Shown here in pieces: positions 17,708 through 26,515 of a DNA stretch of 64,000 nt; position 1 is the first letter of the stretch, and each line of letters starts with the position of its first letter. The DNA lies in assembly GCF_900230285.1 (NCBI RefSeq), contig NZ_OCNK01000001.1, forward strand, positions 372,001 through 436,000. The letters are read 5' to 3'. This stretch comes from Blastococcus haudaquaticus. GTDB taxonomy: Bacteria > Actinomycetota > Actinomycetes > Mycobacteriales > Geodermatophilaceae. The notes below the pieces were generated by a model. It saw only the letters and a program-made list of their open reading frames with translations, was not told where the DNA came from and made no database searches. Position numbers and translations under genes: made by a program.

Positions 17708-20290
17708 TCAGGTGTAGGTGATGGTGGTGGTGTTGGTGGCGGCGGTCCAGGTGATCCGGCCGCCCTGGAAGTCCGCCCGCACGCCACCGGGAACGGCGTA
17801 CTCACCGCTGGTGGGCAGCCCCAGCCGCGACCACTCCGCGCCGACCGAGTCGTAGGCGGCACCGACCGCGCCGTAGACCACCTGCACGCCCGTGCCCGCC
17901 GAGGAGAACACCTTGCCCCGGGCGAACACCTGGAACGTCCCGGCACCGGTACCCAGCCGCGTCTCGTCGATGATCGGCAGACCCAGCCCGCTCACCCCGC
18001 CCCAGGCCGTCCACCGCCGGCCGATGTCACCGGCCACCAGGAACGCCTGCGCCGACCCGTTGGGCTGGTAGATCCCCGCACCCGACGCGAACGCCACGAA
18101 CTGGCCACGCCCGTCCGACGTCGCCCGCTGCACCGCCACCGGCAGCCCCAGCGACGAACCCAGCCCACCGGCCGCCGACCACCGGGCACCGATCGGCCCG
18201 GTCAGCGCCACCGCACCCGAGGACGCCGTCCACACCACCGTGCCGCCGGTGAACTCCACGTACCAGCCACCACCGGACGTCGGCGCCTCGTCATGAAGCG
18301 GCAGACCCAGCACCCCACGCGCCCCGCCCCGGGCCAGCCACACATCCCGGATACCACCCAGGACCAGCCGCGTCCCCGACGACGTCCACACCAGGGTGTA
18401 CCCCCGGGAGAAGTCCTGGGTGAACGCGCCACCAGGCACGCCCACCTCACCGGTGGTGGGCAGCCCCAACCGGGACGCCCCACCGGCAGCAGCCCACGCC
18501 TGAGCCAGCCCGCCCCGCAGATCGAAGGCACCCGTCGCCTCCGACCAGTACACCTCCCCGCGCTGGAACGTCTGCTTCCACGCACCGGCCACCCCCGCCA
18601 CCGGCACCTCACCACCGGTCGGGTAACCCAGACCCCACTCCGCGTTCGTCCTCAACCACCGATCCCGGATCGCGCCCCGCATCACCTGCGCCCCGGTCCC
18701 CGGCGACCAGTAGATCGACGTGCCCCGCGTGAAGTGGTTGAACGCACCCCCCGCGCCGGCCTGCCCCTCATCGGTGGACGGCACCCCCAGCACCTCAGCA
18801 CCACCGGACGCCAGGAACACCCGCAGGATCTCCCCCCGCACCACCCGCACATCCGTCGCGCCCGACCAGTACAACCGCCCGTTCGCATACTCCCGGAACG
18901 AGAACCCGGCCCCCCACCGCTCGCCACCCACCGGCGCACCCAACGACTGCCGCAACCCCGCATCCGAGGCATACCGGGCGTCGATGGCCGAGAGCGGCAC
19001 GTCGAAGGAGAACCAGTTGCTCTTCAGGGCTCCGGCGGAACGGATCTGGTTGCCGGTGACGGTGACCGCGGTCGCCCCTCCGCCGGAGGCCACGCCCCGC
19101 AGCACCACCTTCAGCACCCTGCCGCCCCACTCGCCGCGCCCGTCCCGATCGGTGATCTCGAGGGAACGCAACGTCCCCACGGCGGGGAACGCTGCCTGCA
19201 GCTCGCCCGCGGTGATCGTGTCCGACCAGCGGTGCGCGCTCGAGGAGACGATGCCGTCCCACGGGTCCTGCCGGGCCAGCGTGTACGACGTGCCGCCGTC
19301 GGCGGTCCATCCCCCGTTGGACGAGGAGAACTCCGCGTTGATGGTCGCTGCGCCACTGCGCCGGACGACGTTGTTCGTCGCGTCGATGGCCGCGTTGGTG
19401 GCGGGCTCCTCCGAGAGCGTGAGCCTGCCGTTGACCCAGGTGCGCGCACCGCCGTAGACCTGGCAGGCCGTCGTGTCGCAGATGTCCCACATCTGACCCG
19501 CGGGCTTCCGCTCGATCTTGTACAGCGCGTAGGTGCGGGCGGCGATGCTCTGCGCCTGCAGTGCCGCGGCCGGCCAGGAGGCCGGCATCTCCCGCGGCAC
19601 CACCCCGCGCAGGTAGTCCTGGAACGACAGGGCGTTCACGGTGGCCAGACCGCCACCGTCCGCGATCCCGATCAGCGAGCCCCGGAACCCACGCACGTCG
19701 CCGGGGCGGAACATGCGCACGATCTCCGGGCCGGAGAACTGCAGGGGGCCCTCGGTGATCTGCCGTCCCGCGAAGGTGAATGCCTGCCACGAGCCGTCGG
19801 CCACCTGGAAGTGGACGCCGTAGCCGACGGACCTGCCGGCGGAGTCGTACGCGCGCACGATCCGCCAGGCCGCCGGACCCGCGGGCAGCCCGGTGGTCGT
19901 CCCGTGCTTCAGGTCCTGCACGACCAGACCGGCGTCGGGCAGGACCGTCAGGGGGCCGTCGGAGGTGGTGATCCGCACCTTGACGCCCCACGGGGCATTG
20001 GACTGGCTGGTCGTCCCGGCGTAGTAGAAGTCCAGGATCTGCCCGGCCGACGCGCCGGTCGTGGCCGCTCCGTAGGCGCCGTACTGGGACATGCCACGCC
20101 CGTGGCCGTAGCCGTGGCCCACCAGGGGGATGACCCCGCCGGCCGGCACGACGGCCTTGTCCGACGCCGCCTGCGCCTCGGGCGACCGCACGACCGTGGT
20201 CGCCAGGGCGGCCGTGGTCAGGAACATGACGAGGCCGGCGGTCCCCCACCGTCGCCAGGGACGCGACCCGGCCTTCCCGGAGACGCTCAC
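17708..20290 (-). CDS. Secreted SpoIID-domain protein with LGFP repeats
   Basis: An 860-residue exported protein. Residues about 15-42 form a signal peptide ending at AQAAS. Residues 58-430 carry a SpoIID/LytB domain: GHGYGHGRGMSQYGA at 58-72, FQDYLRGVVPREMP with the probable catalytic E234, QSIAARTYAL, and CDTTACQVYGG with the conserved Cys pair 271/276. SpoIID proteins are lytic transglycosylases acting on peptidoglycan glycan strands. Residues about 440-860 are eight LGFP repeats (LGAP, LGVP, LGYP and LGLP variants), thought to bind the cell wall. The GTG start overlaps the amidase stop by GTGA, so the two are translated together. Bases 17719-18976 are an exact copy of 20298-21555. Confidence 0.9.
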   Translation of the reverse strand: MSVSGKAGSRPWRRWGTAGLVMFLTTAALATTVVRSPEAQAASDKAVVPAGGVIPLVGHGYGHGRGMSQYGAYGAATTGASAGQILDFYYAGTTSQSNAPWGVKVRITTSDGPLTVLPDAGLVVQDLKHGTTTGLPAGPAAWRIVRAYDSAGRSVGYGVHFQVADGSWQAFTFAGRQITEGPLQFSGPEIVRMFRPGDVRGFRGSLIGIADGGGLATVNALSFQDYLRGVVPREMPASWPAAALQAQSIAARTYALYKIERKPAGQMWDICDTTACQVYGGARTWVNGRLTLSEEPATNAAIDATNNVVRRSGAATINAEFSSSNGGWTADGGTSYTLARQDPWDGIVSSSAHRWSDTITAGELQAAFPAVGTLRSLEITDRDGRGEWGGRVLKVVLRGVASGGGATAVTVTGNQIRSAGALKSNWFSFDVPLSAIDARYASDAGLRQSLGAPVGGERWGAGFSFREYANGRLYWSGATDVRVVRGEILRVFLASGGAEVLGVPSTDEGQAGAGGAFNHFTRGTSIYWSPGTGAQVMRGAIRDRWLRTNAEWGLGYPTGGEVPVAGVAGAWKQTFQRGEVYWSEATGAFDLRGGLAQAWAAAGGASRLGLPTTGEVGVPGGAFTQDFSRGYTLVWTSSGTRLVLGGIRDVWLARGGARGVLGLPLHDEAPTSGGGWYVEFTGGTVVWTASSGAVALTGPIGARWSAAGGLGSSLGLPVAVQRATSDGRGQFVAFASGAGIYQPNGSAQAFLVAGDIGRRWTAWGGVSGLGLPIIDETRLGTGAGTFQVFARGKVFSSAGTGVQVVYGAVGAAYDSVGAEWSRLGLPTSGEYAVPGGVRADFQGGRITWTAATNTTTITYT
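17719..18976. repeat. Direct repeat copy A of LGFP-encoding block
   Basis: A 1258-bp block that I could not distinguish, base for base, from 20298-21555 (offset 2579). The lead-in 17708-17718 matches 20287-20297 except at two positions. Divergence begins abruptly at 18977. It encodes the eight LGFP repeats at the end of the SpoIID protein. The plus strand is strongly C-rich here. Confidence 0.92.
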
Positions 20291-22749
20291 GTGTAGCTGA
20301 TGGTGGTGGTGTTGGTGGCGGCGGTCCAGGTGATCCGGCCGCCCTGGAAGTCCGCCCGCACGCCACCGGGAACGGCGTACTCACCGCTGGTGGGCAGCCC
20401 CAGCCGCGACCACTCCGCGCCGACCGAGTCGTAGGCGGCACCGACCGCGCCGTAGACCACCTGCACGCCCGTGCCCGCCGAGGAGAACACCTTGCCCCGG
20501 GCGAACACCTGGAACGTCCCGGCACCGGTACCCAGCCGCGTCTCGTCGATGATCGGCAGACCCAGCCCGCTCACCCCGCCCCAGGCCGTCCACCGCCGGC
20601 CGATGTCACCGGCCACCAGGAACGCCTGCGCCGACCCGTTGGGCTGGTAGATCCCCGCACCCGACGCGAACGCCACGAACTGGCCACGCCCGTCCGACGT
20701 CGCCCGCTGCACCGCCACCGGCAGCCCCAGCGACGAACCCAGCCCACCGGCCGCCGACCACCGGGCACCGATCGGCCCGGTCAGCGCCACCGCACCCGAG
20801 GACGCCGTCCACACCACCGTGCCGCCGGTGAACTCCACGTACCAGCCACCACCGGACGTCGGCGCCTCGTCATGAAGCGGCAGACCCAGCACCCCACGCG
20901 CCCCGCCCCGGGCCAGCCACACATCCCGGATACCACCCAGGACCAGCCGCGTCCCCGACGACGTCCACACCAGGGTGTACCCCCGGGAGAAGTCCTGGGT
21001 GAACGCGCCACCAGGCACGCCCACCTCACCGGTGGTGGGCAGCCCCAACCGGGACGCCCCACCGGCAGCAGCCCACGCCTGAGCCAGCCCGCCCCGCAGA
21101 TCGAAGGCACCCGTCGCCTCCGACCAGTACACCTCCCCGCGCTGGAACGTCTGCTTCCACGCACCGGCCACCCCCGCCACCGGCACCTCACCACCGGTCG
21201 GGTAACCCAGACCCCACTCCGCGTTCGTCCTCAACCACCGATCCCGGATCGCGCCCCGCATCACCTGCGCCCCGGTCCCCGGCGACCAGTAGATCGACGT
21301 GCCCCGCGTGAAGTGGTTGAACGCACCCCCCGCGCCGGCCTGCCCCTCATCGGTGGACGGCACCCCCAGCACCTCAGCACCACCGGACGCCAGGAACACC
21401 CGCAGGATCTCCCCCCGCACCACCCGCACATCCGTCGCGCCCGACCAGTACAACCGCCCGTTCGCATACTCCCGGAACGAGAACCCGGCCCCCCACCGCT
21501 CGCCACCCACCGGCGCACCCAACGACTGCCGCAACCCCGCATCCGAGGCATACCGCCGCTCGATCGCGGACATCCCGCCGTCCACCTGGGCGGTGACGCG
21601 GCTGCGGATGTCGTCCATGCGGCTGAAGGCGTACTTCCCCGGACAGGCGGTGGAACCGACGTCGCGGTGGGCGAAGACCGTCGGCAGGTTGACGACGACG
21701 CCGGCCGCGTAGCGGGAGGTCCCGCCACCGCCGGAGGTCAGGTTCGTCCGCCCGCGGGGGTCCACGCCGTAGAGGGAGAGCTTCCAGGCGATGATGTCGG
21801 CGACTGCGTCGAGCATGCCCTGCGGCGGGACCGCGGTCTCGTAGTTGCCGAGCATCGAGACGCCGAAGGTGCCGGTGTTGAAGCCTCCGGCGTGAGCGCC
21901 GATGACCGTGCTGGCGAGCCCGCCGAAGCGGCCCTCCCACAGGCGTCCGTACTTGTCGGCGATCACGTTGTAGCCGATGTCGCCCCAGCCGCGGCTGACC
22001 GTGTGGTACCGGTAGATGGACCGCATGATCGCCGGGACGTCGTCGGCGGTGTAGTTGTTGCTGTCCGCGGTGTGGTGGATCGTCGCGGCCTTGATCGTCG
22101 GCGCGTACTGCGGGGCCCAGGTGCGGATGCGCTCGTCCGCCCCCCACTGCGCCCGCGAGAAGACCGGCGGCAGCGCGAGCGCGGCGTCGGCGGTGTCCTG
22201 GATGTCCGGGGTCTCGAGGTGGGCGTCGGCCACGCTCTCGCCCGGGTCGACCAGGTCGAGCTTGACGTCGGTGGGAGCGGCGCCCGACCGCGTCACCAGC
22301 TCGACCTCGACGCCGGTGCTCGGGCCGGTCCACAGCGGCGACGTGCCACCCCGCGTCTCCTGACCGGAGTCGGCGTTCTGCTCGGCGTCCTCGACGCCGA
22401 CCGTGGTCCACTCGCCCCAGGCGCCGTCGGCGCTCCGGGCGCGCACCTGCACCAGGGTGTCGACGACGGCCGGGTCGTGGGCCCAGGTCACGCCGACCAG
22501 GGAGAACTCGGTGTCGAGCTCCTGGACGGCGAGGACGGGTGCCTGGTCGGGAACACCCTGGACAGCGGCGGTGGTGCCCTCCTGGACGGCGGCAGCCTCT
22601 TCCGGCGCGGCCACCGACCCCAGCGGGATCTCCTCGGCCGCGGTCGTCACCGGCTCGGCCTCGGGCGTGGGCTCGGCGTAGACCGGCAGGACGAGGATCG
22701 TCCCGGACATGGCGAGAAAGGCGATGGAGCCCGCAAGGGTGCGGCGCAC
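20287..22749 (-). CDS. Secreted N-acetylmuramoyl-L-alanine amidase with LGFP repeats
   Basis: An 820-residue exported enzyme predicted to cut the bond between N-acetylmuramic acid and L-alanine in peptidoglycan. The signal peptide is residues 1-25 (ends LPVYA). Residues 26-195 form an acidic, possibly beta-rich region. Residues 197-385 are a type-2 amidase/PGRP domain: RAQWGADERIRTW, zinc ligands H225 or H226 in TIHHTAD, GYNVIADKYGRLWEGR, H361 in HRDVGS and C369 in TACPGKY. Residues 398-820 are eight LGFP repeats identical to those of the downstream SpoIID protein. GTG at 22749 follows GGAGGA. The domain order resembles corynebacterial and mycobacterial LGFP amidases. Confidence 0.93.
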   Translation of the reverse strand: MRRTLAGSIAFLAMSGTILVLPVYAEPTPEAEPVTTAAEEIPLGSVAAPEEAAAVQEGTTAAVQGVPDQAPVLAVQELDTEFSLVGVTWAHDPAVVDTLVQVRARSADGAWGEWTTVGVEDAEQNADSGQETRGGTSPLWTGPSTGVEVELVTRSGAAPTDVKLDLVDPGESVADAHLETPDIQDTADAALALPPVFSRAQWGADERIRTWAPQYAPTIKAATIHHTADSNNYTADDVPAIMRSIYRYHTVSRGWGDIGYNVIADKYGRLWEGRFGGLASTVIGAHAGGFNTGTFGVSMLGNYETAVPPQGMLDAVADIIAWKLSLYGVDPRGRTNLTSGGGGTSRYAAGVVVNLPTVFAHRDVGSTACPGKYAFSRMDDIRSRVTAQVDGGMSAIERRYASDAGLRQSLGAPVGGERWGAGFSFREYANGRLYWSGATDVRVVRGEILRVFLASGGAEVLGVPSTDEGQAGAGGAFNHFTRGTSIYWSPGTGAQVMRGAIRDRWLRTNAEWGLGYPTGGEVPVAGVAGAWKQTFQRGEVYWSEATGAFDLRGGLAQAWAAAGGASRLGLPTTGEVGVPGGAFTQDFSRGYTLVWTSSGTRLVLGGIRDVWLARGGARGVLGLPLHDEAPTSGGGWYVEFTGGTVVWTASSGAVALTGPIGARWSAAGGLGSSLGLPVAVQRATSDGRGQFVAFASGAGIYQPNGSAQAFLVAGDIGRRWTAWGGVSGLGLPIIDETRLGTGAGTFQVFARGKVFSSAGTGVQVVYGAVGAAYDSVGAEWSRLGLPTSGEYAVPGGVRADFQGGRITWTAATNTTTISYT
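20298..21555. repeat. Direct repeat copy B of LGFP-encoding block
   Basis: The partner of 17719-18976, encoding the C-terminal 420 residues of the amidase. No mismatches were seen on comparing the two copies, including silent positions. No terminal inverted repeats, transposase or target duplications flank either copy. Confidence 0.92.
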
Positions 22750-22941
22750 GGAAATCCTCCGGTAGAACGGTTCGCGTCGGTGCCCGCGGATGTCGAGCGG
22801 CCGGCTTCGCGCGCCTCCAGAAACGAGGCGCGCGCGCCGGCGTCGAGGCCCGCGGCATGGACGTGATCCAAGGTAGGTGACGACGCCGTCACGTAGCGTC
22901 TCCGACCCGCCGATTACGAACCCTTCGCCGGTGTGACCTTG

Positions 22942-24447
22942 CTAGGTCAGCGAGCCGACCGCAGGGCGCACCGGCGGTGGCTGCTCGGCCGCCGCAGGGG
23001 CCTCGGCTCCCCGGTCCCGCGACCAGGACCGGGAGGCCAGCGCGGCTGCCACTGGCAGCACCACCAGGAGCGGGAGCCCGTACCGGTGGTCGTACACCGC
23101 GGTCGCCGACGGGACCGCCACCAGCGCGACCCCGGCGACGACGCAGAACACTGCATCGAGGTTGTCCCGCCAGCGCGGCCGCCGGCGGTGCGGCACGAGG
23201 CCGGACAACCCCACGACGACGAGCCCGCCCAGCAGGAAGTCCGGCGTGTGGACCCAGTCCTGGTAGCGCGCCAGGACGTCGGCCGGCGCGGACCGCAGGA
23301 CCGGTTCCACCGGTTCGAGCTCGAAGCCCTGGCGCGACAGCTGTGCGGGGCAGTCGAGCGGGCCGGCCGCCTCATGGGTGTGCGAGGCGGGGAACCACCA
23401 GTAGGCGGCGCAGGAGTCGTGGGCACCGGCCGTGCGGCCGGGGAGGAAGTAGTCAGCCGTCCGCCCGGCCGTCCCGCCGAGGTACTCCATGGCCTGCCCG
23501 CGCAGGACGAGTTCGGAGAACTCCCGCAGGTCCTCGTCGGTGTACCGCCCGCTGTTGGCCGGGCTGTCCGGGTGCCACACGAAGAAGTCGGGATTGGGTC
23601 GCTCCTCCTCCGGACCGTCGGGGCAGAGGCCGCGCAGCCCGGCCGGGACGTCCACCTTCTCGCAGTCGGCGAACGGAGCGACCCGTCCGTAGAGGAAGTG
23701 GCCGGTGTAGTCGCTCAGTGCGTAGACGCCGGTGTGCCCGTGGAACCAGACGACGTAGGGCAGGACCACCGCGGCCATCCCGACGGCCGTCGCCGCGACG
23801 GCCGTCCAGCCGACGGTGCGCCGCACCAGCCGCACGAGGAGGTAGAGGCCGACGACACCGATGACTGCGAGCCCCACCGTGCGCGTCAGCAGCCCGAGTG
23901 CGAGGACGGCGCCGGCCGCGCCCGCCGCCCACCACGGCGGCCGCTCGTGCCACAGCACGAGCACAACGGCGATCGCGAGCAGCAGCACGTAGAGGGAGTC
24001 GGCCATCACGTAGTGCTCGAGCATCACGACGTAACCGTCGAGCAGCAGGGGCGCCACGGCCAGGCAGGACACCCACCGGCGCACCCCTCGGTGCTGCAGC
24101 AGGGCGTACACCAGGACGGCGGCGACGACCCCGAGGACGTGCTGGACGACGACGAGGTACCGGAAGCCCAGGAAACCGTCGACGAGCGCGAGGAAGCCGG
24201 AGTAGCCCCAGGTGCGGTGCACCTCGGCGTCGCCGGTGCGGGCCACCTCCAGGTAGGAGAACGAGTCCGCGAAGGAGAAGGCCGGCACGTAGGCGAGGGT
24301 CGCGAGCACCCGGAGCGCGACACCGAGACCGACCAGGGTCAGGAGACCGGCGTGCCGGACCGCGGCCCGACCGAGCCGGGTGACCACGCCGCGGCCGACC
24401 CGGCGGAGGCGGCCCGGTCCGGCGCCCTCCTCCGGGCTTCTCGGCAT
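22942..24447 (-). CDS. GT-C type membrane glycosyltransferase-like protein
   Basis: A polytopic membrane protein of 501 residues. About ten hydrophobic segments run from residue 30 to the C terminus. The first long external loop has FADSFSYLEVARTGD, the position where PMT/ArnT/GT39-like GT-C enzymes keep a catalytic Asp. Roughly 150 extracytoplasmic residues between TM segments contain four Cys. It would transfer a sugar from a polyprenyl-phosphate donor outside the membrane; donor and acceptor are unknown. The ATG at 24447 is chosen because the upstream frame is low-complexity and overlaps the LCP promoter region. It is divergent from the LCP gene. The exact family is uncertain. Confidence 0.75.
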   Translation of the reverse strand: MPRSPEEGAGPGRLRRVGRGVVTRLGRAAVRHAGLLTLVGLGVALRVLATLAYVPAFSFADSFSYLEVARTGDAEVHRTWGYSGFLALVDGFLGFRYLVVVQHVLGVVAAVLVYALLQHRGVRRWVSCLAVAPLLLDGYVVMLEHYVMADSLYVLLLAIAVVLVLWHERPPWWAAGAAGAVLALGLLTRTVGLAVIGVVGLYLLVRLVRRTVGWTAVAATAVGMAAVVLPYVVWFHGHTGVYALSDYTGHFLYGRVAPFADCEKVDVPAGLRGLCPDGPEEERPNPDFFVWHPDSPANSGRYTDEDLREFSELVLRGQAMEYLGGTAGRTADYFLPGRTAGAHDSCAAYWWFPASHTHEAAGPLDCPAQLSRQGFELEPVEPVLRSAPADVLARYQDWVHTPDFLLGGLVVVGLSGLVPHRRRPRWRDNLDAVFCVVAGVALVAVPSATAVYDHRYGLPLLVVLPVAAALASRSWSRDRGAEAPAAAEQPPPVRPAVGSLT

Positions 24448-24737
24448 GCCCGCGAGGCTAGCAACGCCCCGGCCCGGCCTGCCTGCGGAGCGGTGGTGAG
24501 CCGGTTCCGCCCCGGGCGATGTCACGGACCGGTCCCGCTGGGGCGGCTGGGTCCGATGTGAATACCCGTGCCCCAGGGGAGTTCCGTGGCGTCCGGCAGC
24601 GGGTGTCGGAAGGTCCCGGGGCGACGTCAGCATGCTTACCATCGGATCCAGCCGATCGGCCCAGCTCCATCGCGGCCGGCGAACGACACGGTCGGGCCAG
24701 ACCGATCCGATCCCAGTCCCCGAACGTGAGGAAGCCG
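24448..24737. other. Divergent promoter region between GT-C and LCP genes
   Basis: A 290-bp gap. TACCAT near 24640 fits a -10 hexamer for the LCP gene and would give a leader of about 90 nt. GAGGAAG just before 24738 is the likely ribosome site. No small gene was recognised. Confidence 0.4.
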
Positions 24738-26426
24738 GTGAGCCGACAGCGCGACCCGCAGGTGATGCCGGCCGGTGGCCCGGCACTCCCGCCGCGCCTG
24801 GACCCCCGCGCCGGCCGTCCGCCGCGCCCCAGGACCACGCGTCGCGGCGGCGAAGAGCTCCGGCGACCGGCAGCTGCCGGCGGGGCACGCCGTGGCGGAC
24901 GCGACGCGGCCACCACGCACGACCACCACGCCCGCGGCTTCGGTCAGACCCTCGGCCTGACCGTCCTGAACACGATCCTCCCCGGCACCGCCTTCCTGGC
25001 GGCCGGCTACAAGAGGACCGGCGCCCTCCTGCTCGCCGCGTTCGTCGCACTCGTCGCCATGGGCGCCTATCTCGCGACGGCCGGCCAGGAGCTCGCCGTG
25101 CGGCTGGCGGTCAGCCCCACCGGGCTGCTCCTGATCATCGCCGCGGTCGTGGGCCTCGCCATCGTGTGGTCCCTCACCGTCATCGCCGGCTACCGGGTCC
25201 TGGCCCCTGACTCCACGACCGGCGGCCAGCACGTCCTCGGCAGCGTGCTCGTCACCCTGCTGGCACTGGGCGTCGCGGCGCCGGCGTTCGAGGCCGCGCA
25301 CCTCGCGTCGGTCCAGCGCAACCTCATCACCGGCCTCTTCGGCGACGACGTGGAGTCCGCGACCGTCCCCGAGGCCAAGGCCGACCCGTGGGCCGACAAG
25401 GAGCGGGTCAACATCCTCCTGCTCGGCGGTGACGGCGGCGACGGCCGGACCGGCGTCCGCACGGACACGGTGATCGTCGCGAGCATCGACACGCAGACCG
25501 GCGCCACGACGACGTTCAGCCTGCCGCGCAACCTCGAGGAGCTGCCGTTCCCCGAGGACAGCCCGCTGCACGACGTCTACCCGGACGGGTTCGACGCGGG
25601 CAGCGAGAGCGAGAGCCTCCTCAACGCCGTCTACCGGAACGGCCCGGCCGCGCACCCGGACATCCTCGGCCCGACGGACAACCCCGGGGCGGACTTCCTC
25701 AAGCTGGGTGTCGGCGAGGCGCTGGGCCTGACGCTCGACTACTACGTCCTGGTCAACCTCGACGGTTTCAGCCAGCTGATCGACGCGCTCGGCGGCATCA
25801 CGGTGAACGTCAACTACTTCGTGCCGGTCGGTGGCGACCCGGGAACCGGCTCGCTGCCCGACGACTACATCGCGCCCGGACCGAACCAGCACATGGACGG
25901 CACGCGCGCTCTGCAGTACGCCCGCGGCCGGTTCGGTCTCTCGGACTACCAGCGGATGGACCGTCAGCGCTGCATGATCAACGCGATCGTCGGAGCCGCG
26001 GACCCCATGACCATGCTGAGCCGCTACCAGCAGATCGCGGCGACGACCCAGGACATCGTGAGCACCGACATCCCCCAGGCCGTCGTCGGTGACTTCGCGG
26101 ACCTGGCGCTGAAGGTGAAGGACGCCGGCATGCAGAGCGTCGTCTTCGACGACTCCGTCATCCGGCCCGCGTACCCCGACTTCGACCTGATCCGGTCGAC
26201 GGTCCAGGACGCCCTCGCCGCGACCCCGTCGCCCACGCCGACCCCTGCGGAGCCCGCCCCGGCGGGCGGGGCGACGACCGGGACCGGCGGCGCGCCGGCT
26301 CCGGCACCCACGGAGCCTGCTCCGGCCTCGGAGTCCCCGGTGACCAACGCCGCCGACGCCTGCGCCTACGACCCGGTGGCGGCCAGCGAGGCCCTCGAGG
26401 AGGGCGAGCCGCCCACCCGCCGCTGA
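24738..26426 (+). CDS. LytR-CpsA-Psr family glycopolymer attachment protein
   Basis: LCP enzymes move lipid-linked glycopolymers onto peptidoglycan outside the membrane. The product is about 562 residues: a Pro/Arg-rich cytoplasmic segment, three or four membrane helices (TVLNTILPGTAFLAAGY, LLLAAFVALVAMGAYLA, LLLIIAAVVGLAIVWSLTVI, VLGSVLVTLLALGVAAPAF), then the LCP domain with NILLLGGDGGDGRTGVRTDT, FSLPRNLEE, GITVNVNY and LQYARGRFGLSDYQRMDRQR, and a Pro/Thr/Ala-rich tail. The GTG at 24738 is preceded by GAGGAAG; a GTG at 24726 is possible. Its position next to TIGR03089 matches Rv3267-Rv3268 in M. tuberculosis. It is the natural candidate to anchor the glycan made by the upstream cluster. Confidence 0.92.
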   Translation: MSRQRDPQVMPAGGPALPPRLDPRAGRPPRPRTTRRGGEELRRPAAAGGARRGGRDAATTHDHHARGFGQTLGLTVLNTILPGTAFLAAGYKRTGALLLAAFVALVAMGAYLATAGQELAVRLAVSPTGLLLIIAAVVGLAIVWSLTVIAGYRVLAPDSTTGGQHVLGSVLVTLLALGVAAPAFEAAHLASVQRNLITGLFGDDVESATVPEAKADPWADKERVNILLLGGDGGDGRTGVRTDTVIVASIDTQTGATTTFSLPRNLEELPFPEDSPLHDVYPDGFDAGSESESLLNAVYRNGPAAHPDILGPTDNPGADFLKLGVGEALGLTLDYYVLVNLDGFSQLIDALGGITVNVNYFVPVGGDPGTGSLPDDYIAPGPNQHMDGTRALQYARGRFGLSDYQRMDRQRCMINAIVGAADPMTMLSRYQQIAATTQDIVSTDIPQAVVGDFADLALKVKDAGMQSVVFDDSVIRPAYPDFDLIRSTVQDALAATPSPTPTPAEPAPAGGATTGTGGAPAPAPTEPAPASESPVTNAADACAYDPVAASEALEEGEPPTRR

Positions 26427-26441
26427 GTCCACCCCGCCGCT

Positions 26442-26464
26442 GAGCCCGGCCGCGCGCCGGGCTC
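26442..26464 (+). terminator. Hairpin terminator after the LCP gene
   Basis: GAGCCCGGC and GCCGGGCTC pair as a 9-bp stem around a 5-nt loop, 15 bp past the LCP stop. No U tract follows. Confidence 0.65.
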
Positions 26465-26515
26465 GGCGCCCCCGCGGTCGGGCTCCGTCGCTCGCGACCT
26501 GGGATCCTGGGCGGC

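Noticed and set aside
17719-21555. Mobile element as cause of the exact duplication
   Set aside because: No transposase, terminal inverted repeats or target-site duplications were seen; the copies start and end inside coding sequence at homologous points.
22936-22947. TGACCT/AGGTCA hairpin at the stop of the GT-C gene
   Set aside because: The 6-bp stem is short and includes the stop codon in its loop; too weak to call a terminator.
22933-24561. Long plus-strand frame antisense to the GT-C gene
   Set aside because: Low-complexity Arg/Gly/Pro/His translation and no hydrophobic segments or motifs, whereas the minus strand gives a well-formed membrane protein.
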